Assembly (NCBI GenBank): GCA_014621425.1
Contig: JAANBB010000184.1
Location: forward strand, 1-64,000
Reading direction: 5' to 3'
DNA from: Cylindrodendrum hubeiense
Lineage: Eukaryota > Ascomycota > Sordariomycetes > Hypocreales > Nectriaceae
Length of the DNA stretch: 64,000 nt
Shown: positions 57,001-64,000 of the stretch, piece after piece
Numbering within the stretch: the stretch's first letter is position 1
Layout: each line of letters begins with the position of its first letter
Notes under the pieces: generated by a model
The model's input: the letters and a program-made list of their open reading frames with translations, nothing else
Databases searched by the model: none
What the model was told of the DNA's origin: nothing
Position numbers and translations under genes: made by a program

Positions 57001-57505
57001 CAGTACACATAGCCCTTGAAGTATATTAGTTGATCACCACTCATTATTGAACTAAAGTTCAGAAGAAGGAGTGATCCCGTGCAATTATTAATTCGCGCCG
57101 TGCACGGGGTGCAAACCTTTACCTTATTTTCCAACGTGAACGAACAAAAAGCAAGCAAGGACTATAAGACATAGGATTACGTTATCAAAAATGAGACCGC
57201 AGGCTGGCATCGATCTACAAGGATGCCACTTTACGCTGCACAACACCCTAGCATAACTTTATAAGACAGTGTATGAAGCTAAGCATGAGTCAAGATATCT
57301 CGGTCCTCATTTCGGTGTATATAGTGAAGCTAGACTGTCACATACCGTATTTAGTGTGTAGCAAAGCAATATCTACCGGGATACAAAAGGTCCAGTTAAT
57401 CGTATCCCCATAAAAGGAGCACAGGGAAACTGCATTCATTCCAGATTCTAACTTATTCACCAAAGCCTAAAAAATCACTCCATCTGGAGCCCAAAAATAG
57501 GTATA
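54001..57505. other. 3.5-kb gene-poor region
   Basis: No gene recognised. Open frames up to about 140 codons on both strands lack family resemblance, initiation context or splice logic. A 10-nt direct repeat GCGAGCACAC occurs at about 54782-54801. The right end holds the protease promoter with a TAAAAGG element near 57409-57416. Confidence 0.45.
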
Positions 57506-58610
57506 ATGAGAGTTGACCGAGATATATGTCTTGCAGTTGCGTTCGCTGTCTTTGCCAACACACAAGGTAAGCGCAACCCCGTTTTGAACACCCCAGAGTA
57601 CTAAGTACGTGCTAGGAGCTGCAGAATTGCACCAAGTGGCTATTACGGATCAATATGTGAGTGGGGTGATTTCCGTCGGAGTAGGATCTCCTCCGGAGAT
57701 GTTTACCCTCCACATTGATACGGGTAGTTCAAACACTTGGATAGGTGCCAGCAAGAAGTACACTCAAACTTCAACAAGTATAGCCACCAATAACTCTGTG
57801 GGTGTTATCTATGGTAGCGCGACTATGGATGGAATAGAATACTTTGACCAAGTGGCTCTGGACTCAACATTAGTTATCAGCCAGCAGAGTATCGGAGTTG
57901 CCAATTCCACCAAAGGATTAGACAAGGATATCGATGGTATACTAGGCCTCGGTCCGGTTGGTCTTACTAAAGACACTGTATCAAACACAGAGCTAGTTCC
58001 TACTGTAGTTGATCAACTATATGCAGCTGGGACTATACCCAAAAACAGCATTCAAATCGCCAACCTTACTATCACCTTTGGCGATATCGACGAGAGCTTA
58101 TTTACCGGAGAGTTACAATACGTTCCAATAACCACAACCAGCCCAGCATCAACTTTTTGGGGCATTGACGCCGGTTTCGCTTACGGCGAATCCACTCTCC
58201 TCGAGACCACTGCAGGAATTGTTGATCATGGCAATTCTCTGCTCTCACTCGCAACGGAAGGGTTTCAAGCGTTCCAGAAGGCGACCGCAGCGGAGTTAGA
58301 CTCGGATACTGGCTTGCTGGCACTGGATTCTTGTGACGGACTGGAGTCAATAACCTTCAAAGTTGGCGATCAGACCTATCCCTTGAGCCCTGAACAATAC
58401 AGGTGGCCAGCTATTTTAAATACGGAGATCGGAGGCAAGACAAACCGATGCTACCTAGCAGTCGAAAACACTGGCAATAAGACAGGCCTAGGGCTTGACT
58501 TTGTCCTTGGATATCATGTCTTGAAACATCTTAGCGTTGTACTCGACGCGAGTAACTCCCAAGTCGGGTTCGCAGTTGGTCTCCCAGTTAGAGGACAGGA
58601 AGGCATCTGA
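57506..58610 (+). CDS. pepsin-type aspartic protease (A1) with altered second active-site motif
   Basis: Exons 57506-57566 and 57616-58610 (intron 49 nt), 351 residues. A signal peptide (MRVDRDICLAVAFAVFANTQG) leads directly into the catalytic domain, with no long propeptide. First active-site motif FTLHIDTGSSNTWIG (Asp55). Flap region VIYGSATMDGIEYFDQVAL, DGILGLGPVGL, and IANLTITFGDIDESLFTGELQYVPI are typical of fungal secreted A1 enzymes. The second motif, normally DTG or DSG followed by T, here is IVDHGNSLLSL: Asp224 is kept but Thr/Ser is His225 and the following position is Asn. Two cysteines (SCDGL, NRCYL) fit the C-terminal disulfide. It ends with VLGYHVLKHLSVVLDASNSQVGFA. Activity may be changed or lost. 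Confidence 0.87.
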
Positions 58611-58876
58611 TTGATGGGCAAATGGAATAACAGGATAGTGCTTTGATTCAAATTAATTACATCAGCTCTCAAGTAGACCTACACTTACCGTACTTGACAA
58701 GACATTATTACTAGAGCCTATTTCTTGATTGCATTACCAATCAATCAATCTGATCAATACTTGCCCTGTTGGGTAAACCCGACTGTCACAGGAACATACT
58801 GGCGATAGGTAGTTAGTTTAGACACTAAAGCGAGAAGCAGTGTTATATACATACTCTTCATCGGAGAACTACTGAC

Positions 58877-59457
58877 TTATCCTCGGGCTATAACCTCGCA
58901 CCACTTAGTCAGCTGATCTCTGAAAGTGTTCTTCAACACGCTGTTCGGTTTATATTTCTTCAGTCTTCTGAGATCTTGCAACTTATCCCCGTACACGACC
59001 TCGAAATCCAAACACTCTGGGGAAGTAACTGCAATATACGTCCTCGCAATATTATCTTCTAGTTCCATGAGCTCATTTCTTGAGACCATCAGCCAGCCAG
59101 CCGCTTCCTCAACCAAATTATTGTCCCGCCCCAAACCTAGTATATCAAGCATCATGCGCAGTTTACTATGGGGGCAGACAGACTCCAGCACCGCGTCAGA
59201 GCACGGTGGACTGTCCTGGCGCATGATGTGAATATTGATACTGCCATTACTGCTGGCAGGTATATTAGCTGCGACATTGGCCAAGCTCACGATGACAGCT
59301 GGAGAAAGATGCGTTAGCGAAGCACACTGCTTCCGGCCCAAAATCTGTCGTTCAGATGTGATTTAGCCTCATCAGCAAGTATCAGATACCGGCAAGATCT
59401 GTAAACGAAGTCATTAAATTGGGAAAGATGGATGAAAGTCCAATCCTTAGCTGACAT
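58877..59457 (-). CDS. hypothetical protein with an abnormal 29-nt gap between its two coding halves
   Basis: A frame from 59457 (MSAKDWTFIHLSQFNDFVYR, ending AGSS) and a frame ending at 58877 (VIVSLANVAANIPASS to KWCEVIARG) look like parts of one globular protein of 183 residues. They are in different frames, and the join (59328 to 59298) removes only 29 nt, with GTGTGC donor, CTAAC branch and CTCCAG acceptor. That is below the usual fungal intron size, so this is either a real ultrashort intron, an indel-broken pseudogene, or a start inside the second part. No known domain is recognised. A leucine- and charge-rich helical region (LRRLKKYKPNSVLKNTFRD) ends the protein. Confidence 0.42.
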
Positions 59458-59594
59458 GATAAATTTGAATACTTCAATGTAGCTAGTCGAGCCTGCGCTA
59501 GGGCAGTAGTTGCCGGTGGAATAGGTACCATCTCTAGACCGGTTGAAATGAGACTCGTCTACTACCCGCGTGCTCTTGTTAGACTTCTGATTTA

Positions 59595-59753
59595 CCAGTG
59601 TACCGCTTCGACTTCACCAGAGACTCGAGTAAGATCCTCAAATTTTGGAATAGCACAAAAATGGAGATAGTTAAGCTATAGAATGCTCAAGAGACTAATC
59701 GCCTGGCTCTAACTCGGATTATGTCAGAGGAAGAGTCTTGGATGCGTAAAGAG
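59595..59753 (+). pseudogene. decayed copy of the first exon of the 39-kb MFS porter gene
   Basis: This stretch aligns by eye to 39217-39376: shared runs include CTTCACCA, TGGCACAAA/TAGCACAAA, AATGCTCAAGAGA and CGCCTGGCTC, TTATGTC, GAGGAAGAGT. The ATG is lost, a TAG stop appears in the frame (GAG CTG AAG to AAG CTA TAG), and a small deletion lies near the end. Many differences are G-to-A or C-to-T, several in TG-to-TA or CA-to-TA context, as repeat-induced point mutation would leave. No later exons were found nearby. Confidence 0.75.
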
Positions 59754-59802
59754 CATTGCCTTCAGGTTGGTACTCAGATTTTGTGAACTAAGTCGGCAAT
59801 GT

Positions 59803-62800
59803 TCAACGTATCCTGCTCTTGACTGACAGCAAAATCTCTGACACCTCAGAAAGTTTGTCAAATAAGTGGCTCGGTAAGTCTTCTGAGGCCAACAAATCGT
59901 CCAAAACCGAATCCACACGGCCAAGGTCTGCTCGAGCGCAGCGTGTGTTCTCTCGCAGTTCACTGTTTTCCGCTTCTGCTCGTGAGTTGCGAGCCTTGAG
60001 TCTTTCATAGTTTCGGCGTAGTTGAGTCTGGTCAGATACGGCTAGTGACTGTTGGCTCATTCTCGCCACAGGTTGACTCGTTCGCGATATGTCGGGGAGG
60101 GAGTTTATTGAAGCAACCCCACTCTGTGAGGGTGTGAATATTTGTGTAGGTTGATGGTTTGGGCTTGTTTGACGATCCGTGGATGCTTCAAGCAGAGGAA
60201 CAGACAGGATATGTGCCGGCGTTGACGCGGATGAGAACAATCTGGGGTCAGCCACCGATGGAGAGTCTGACGAAACTTGGTCAAAGGATTCATATCTGTT
60301 TCGAATCGTCAGCATCCAGGAATAACACTTAGGGGTAAAGGAATAGATTCGCTTCAATGAATCATTTACCCACCCACTAGGAGTGCCGATTTGCAACATT
60401 GGTTGTCCTGCGACAAGCGGCTGGAATGATGCGTTCGAAAATGTCATCGCAGGAATCATGAATGAATCAAAGTGAAGATAGTCTAGAAACATGTCAGTGA
60501 AATTTCTCAATATAAGAAACAATGAATAAACTCGCATGGCCAGAACTCAGTTTTCAGCGAGTCTAATGCACGTTCTTGCATTCCTGGGATAACGAGTTGA
60601 AAAAGATTCCACCAGGTTTCCTCGTCGGAGCCGGAGCAGGAAACCCTCTCAAGCTCTACCTCATTTTCAGCACTCATGAATCGTTCTGTTCCAGGCATTT
60701 CCCTAGCCTCGCAGGGTTCTTTTTGCTTCTCATGACTGCCAAGTTTGCGTTTTGATTCAAATGATCTCCAGCAACGTTGACATCTATACGAAAGCATGTG
60801 CCTGCGGTTCAAGTGCTGCCTAATTATACCATCAGCTCTGAGTAAAATAATATCATGGTACACCTTAAGCACTGACTTCAATCGATAAATACCGGCGCAT
60901 CCGCCTTCTGGATTGCGCGGTGCTTGTCTGAAGCAGCTCTGTGATGTTTCAAAGGCTTGGTAAGGACACGCAAATCGCAGGACCTGCTTCTTTGCCTTTG
61001 GAATTGCGGTCGGTTGACGTGAAGGCTCATTGTTTTCATTTCCACGTCCAGAGTTTGCGCCCTGATCGCTGTCAATCGGTAGGTTGTGATGATTGTTCCT
61101 TGATTGGGATGATGAGCCCTCGGATGGGCCATTCAGGTCTGGTGCACGATCTCTGTTCAAGGTTTCTGCGCCACCGTCTTCGTTTATTTCTTCACTAGAT
61201 TCTTCCCCTGAGCTATCAGTGACATCGTCTTTTTCCTTCCTTGTGCGACAATTGTCGTAAAGAGAGAGAATCTCGATATGAATTCGCGCTAGGCCGATCT
61301 GTCGCCTCGCTTGGACCGGCTTTGAAGTTGTAGTATCGCAATGATTCACTACCTCGGACACCGCAGGGTCAAGCGCTAGTAGACTTTCTGTGGCAATCAA
61401 CTCAATCAGATCCTTTTCAGAGTTCTTCGTATGATCGGAAGGAGTGAGCTGCCTGGTTTCCAGTTTGATTTCGTCGTGTTCCGGGCCGATATCAATGGCC
61501 GCATCTACAGGGACAGGAATTTCCACCGCTTGAGCATGCAAATCTGAAAGTCTCTTCCATGGGCCTTTGAATATGAATGAATCGGAAAATAATTTAAAAG
61601 AGGCGAGATCAACATTGGGCCGATCATCCTCAAGCGACTCACGCGACGGGGATCTCTTGAGCTTTGGCGAAGGCTTGGGAACTTCTGTAGACAAAGGCGT
61701 GCATGGATAAGCCATTAGGCTCAGAACCTGACTCGGATCTGCCTCAAAGTCACGAGAAGTTGTGGGCTTGAGGGGCTTATCCACGTGTTGTGCATACCAG
61801 GCTGCTGGGGTTTCGAAGGCAATTGCTGGTTCTGATATTTCTGTAATGGGAGGAGACAGCAACCTTTTGAGGATGTTCCCGCGAGTCAGATGTCCTGGTT
61901 CGGTTATCGACGGACAAGAAATTCGTCTTGTTCCGCATGATGATGCGTCTGAAACGACGGAGTCATTATCGCGGCACATCTGCCCGAATTTCTCGATAGC
62001 AGCCTGGGAAGAAATTGGCTGATACCGTTTTTGTGGGTCAGACCATATCGACGAAAGTGCAGGGGGGTCCATCCAAGTTCTGCTTTCGCAGATGAGTTCC
62101 AGCTCAGCTTTCGTGAACGATCCTCCGCCTTCTGTGTTGTAGTATAGTTGACGTGGAATCAAGATATTCTCGGTTTCGTGGCCAAGGCCGATGTCTTTCA
62201 GCTGGATACCTTCGTGCATAGACTCGGGCGGGCTGACAGGGGCATCGCTATCATTCCAGGTCTTAAAGCCCGCGCTATCGTTCAGCCATTTTTCCACAAC
62301 CATGTTTTTCACTTTGACCTCTCGCTGGGCATGAAGTTGGTTCACACTAGGAATGTGAGGGTGACAATCTGGCTCCAAGCCGCGACTAGGCACTGGGTAT
62401 TTCATATAATCAGTTACGCCGTCATCTGAATAAGGATCATTGGAGCGGCTTCTCTTGAAATGGGTCTCTTGTTGCGATGGGAAGGGTGATTCAGTATTTC
62501 GGGGCGAAATCAGGCCTTGCTTCGAGGTCAAGGTTGTTGGAATGATGCTCTTTGAAGTAGATTCGTTACTCCATGGCCTTTTGGTAGGCTGAGTTTCAGA
62601 AGGTTCGATTTTTGCTGGAGCAGCTTCTTTGTAGTACTCACTCCTACGCAACGTAGCAAGGTTCGCTGCGTCATATCTATTCGCTGGGCCGCTGGCAAAT
62701 CGACGAGAGGGGACCGGTCGCCTTTCTCCTCTCGCCCGTTTTGCGTCGGCTTCTTGCATAATTGCATTCCATTCGATTTTGCCCTGGTCCCTCTGTCGTA

Positions 62801-63070
62801 AAAAGTAGTTCATGACCTATCGCATTCTTAGCACCGGTTGGTAATTCGCAAATGCAGTCAGCATACCATTTCTGGTGTCTTGGATCTCATGTGAGCCGCA
62901 ATGGCTGGCCAATCCGATCCAAACGCCCGCAGAAGGTGCGGGAAGTCATTGTATTCAGCCACAGTCCAGGAGGGAGTTTCTTGGGTCGGGAAATCTTCGT
63001 CATAGCGTAGGATCTGGCGAGCGGCGATACGGGCGATATCGGGGTCACGTCCGTTCTCAAGAGAGGCCAT
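59803..63070 (-). CDS. large SANT/Myb-like plus C2H2-type zinc-finger nuclear protein
   Basis: Exon 1 63070-62867, then coding from 62816 to 59803. The 50-nt first intron joins SKTPEMV to MNYFLRQRD and completes a SANT/Myb-like helix set (residues about 34-80: SWTVAEYNDFPHLLRAFGSDWPAIAAHM). A long disordered middle follows. Near residue 640 comes a zinc-binding region: RFACPYQAF, CFRQAPRNPEGGCAGIYRLK, QHLNRRHMLSYRCQRCWRSFESKRKLGSHEKQKEPCE. Three intron-like segments are likely removed: 60861-60820 (42 nt), 60520-60483 (38 nt) and 60328-60296 (33 nt). Removal of all three gives 1034 residues; the 38-nt one is needed to connect frames. The combination suggests a chromatin or transcription factor. 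In-frame sequence upstream of 63070 (DKICPNSGDAIL) may belong to a longer N-terminus. Confidence 0.75.
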
Positions 63071-64000
63071 AAGGATAGCGTCCCCCGAATTTGGACAGAT
63101 CTTGTCGCGATTAGCTTGTCGCGATCGCCGAAAGAGATAGGCTCAGACTGACTCGGGATGGAGGAATATCTGGGGGGGGACTCGGAGTGGGTGCGAGCCG
63201 AGGACGGAGCGGATTCATGATGGTGGCTTTCAGGCTCTAACAAGGTGGTAGACGACTAACTTCAACTCGGGAAGGGAGCGTAAGTGGAGAACCTATTGGA
63301 ACAAATTGTGGTAAAGAGAGTAGGGGGAAGCAACTGATTAAGAAACACAATTTGATGCCGATGAGGCAAACAAATTACCACCCGAGCCGAGGAACCAAGC
63401 TGTTAAGGAGTGGTTGGTGGATGAAATTGAAACGAGAACCACCAAGATGGGGGAGAATAACTTCGCGCAATCGATTCGTAAGACGAGGCTCTCAACACAG
63501 GGCGGCCTCTGTCCTGCCTCAGGCACAAATACACAGTTGTGTTGGCATGTATGAATAGGCAGGGGGCCACGACAGTTGATTGGCCAGCATCCATGCAAGA
63601 ACACAGCCAACATGTTACACGGGTACATTATACTCCGCTGGATTGGCGCTCAAACTAGTGTAGTTGTTTAGCACAAAACACAATGGAGTTGGCGTGGAGC
63701 ATGCCCAATGTCGAGCCGCCTCAATCAATACACACTGGAGGTTTGGAATACTAGATGAACTTTATTATCTTGTGTCTGCGCTCAACACATGGCGGGGTAA
63801 TTGGCACTCTTAACTCTACACTACAGCTGTGTGATCACCCACACAGCTTGGTGAATTTAGATGTATCTGATGCATTTCCTTATTATATATACCCTGATCT
63901 GGGACATGCTCTTCAATTATATTTGCCCTGTTATTCCGCACCATCGTCTCCATTCTCGAAAACTCCAAATATCCATGTTTCTAATCTGATTGGGACAAAC
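63071..64000. other. promoter of the SANT/zinc-finger gene and right window edge
   Basis: No complete gene. A TATATATA-like element at about 63883-63891 followed by a CT-rich stretch up to 64000 looks like the promoter of another rightward gene beginning outside. Confidence 0.4.

Noticed and set aside
54001..57505. Several 60-140-codon open frames in the gene desert
   Set aside because: No family resemblance, no convincing starts or splice partners; treated as noise.

Overview
The window is nuclear DNA from a filamentous ascomycete, most likely a eurotiomycete of the Aspergillus/Penicillium type. The evidence is genes broken by many 47-104 nt introns with GTRNGT donors and CTRAC-like branch sites, plus protein families typical of that group (NACHT/ankyrin NLR, HET-C, Egh16-like, Zn2Cys6 regulators, MFS porters, Med18). 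Most genes need splicing; I rebuilt exon borders by reading frame and splice signals, and give them in each entry. No rRNA, tRNA or CRISPR array was found.

Layout. 1-2.8 kb: 5' part of a NACHT NLR-like gene running off the left edge. 4.5-5.9 kb: proline-rich tandem-repeat protein. 6.6-8.4 kb: sugar porter. 10.1-12.9 kb: housekeeping pair, polynucleotide kinase 3'-phosphatase and Mediator subunit 18, sharing a short divergent promoter. 13.3-14.8 kb: secreted Egh16-like protein. 16.9-20.1 kb: two histidine-phosphatase-superfamily genes. 20-23.3 kb: gene-poor stretch with two weak small genes. 23.3-25.4 kb: HET-C protein. 26.5-27.6 kb: Zn2Cys6 regulator with a damaged splice acceptor. 29.5-31.4 kb: drug-type MFS exporter.

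31.9-52.1 kb is the most interesting part: eleven closely spaced genes that look like a catabolic cluster. They are a dihydroxyacetone-kinase-family enzyme, a Dabb protein, an ATP-grasp D-Ala-D-Ala-ligase-like enzyme, two diverged amidohydrolases of the lactonase (LigI) family, an anion-type MFS porter, a Zn2Cys6 regulator, a malate/lactate-type (Ldh_2) dehydrogenase, an RraA/HMG-aldolase-type lyase, a class II ketose-bisphosphate-type aldolase and a sugar porter. Together they suggest uptake of a lactone or sugar-acid/aromatic-derived acid, ring opening, oxidation and aldol cleavage to central metabolites. The substrate is not identifiable from sequence.

52.8-64 kb: a multi-span membrane protein, a gene desert, an aspartic protease with an altered second active-site motif, a hypothetical gene with an abnormally short intron-like gap, a decayed copy of the start of the 39 kb transporter, and a large SANT plus zinc-finger protein.
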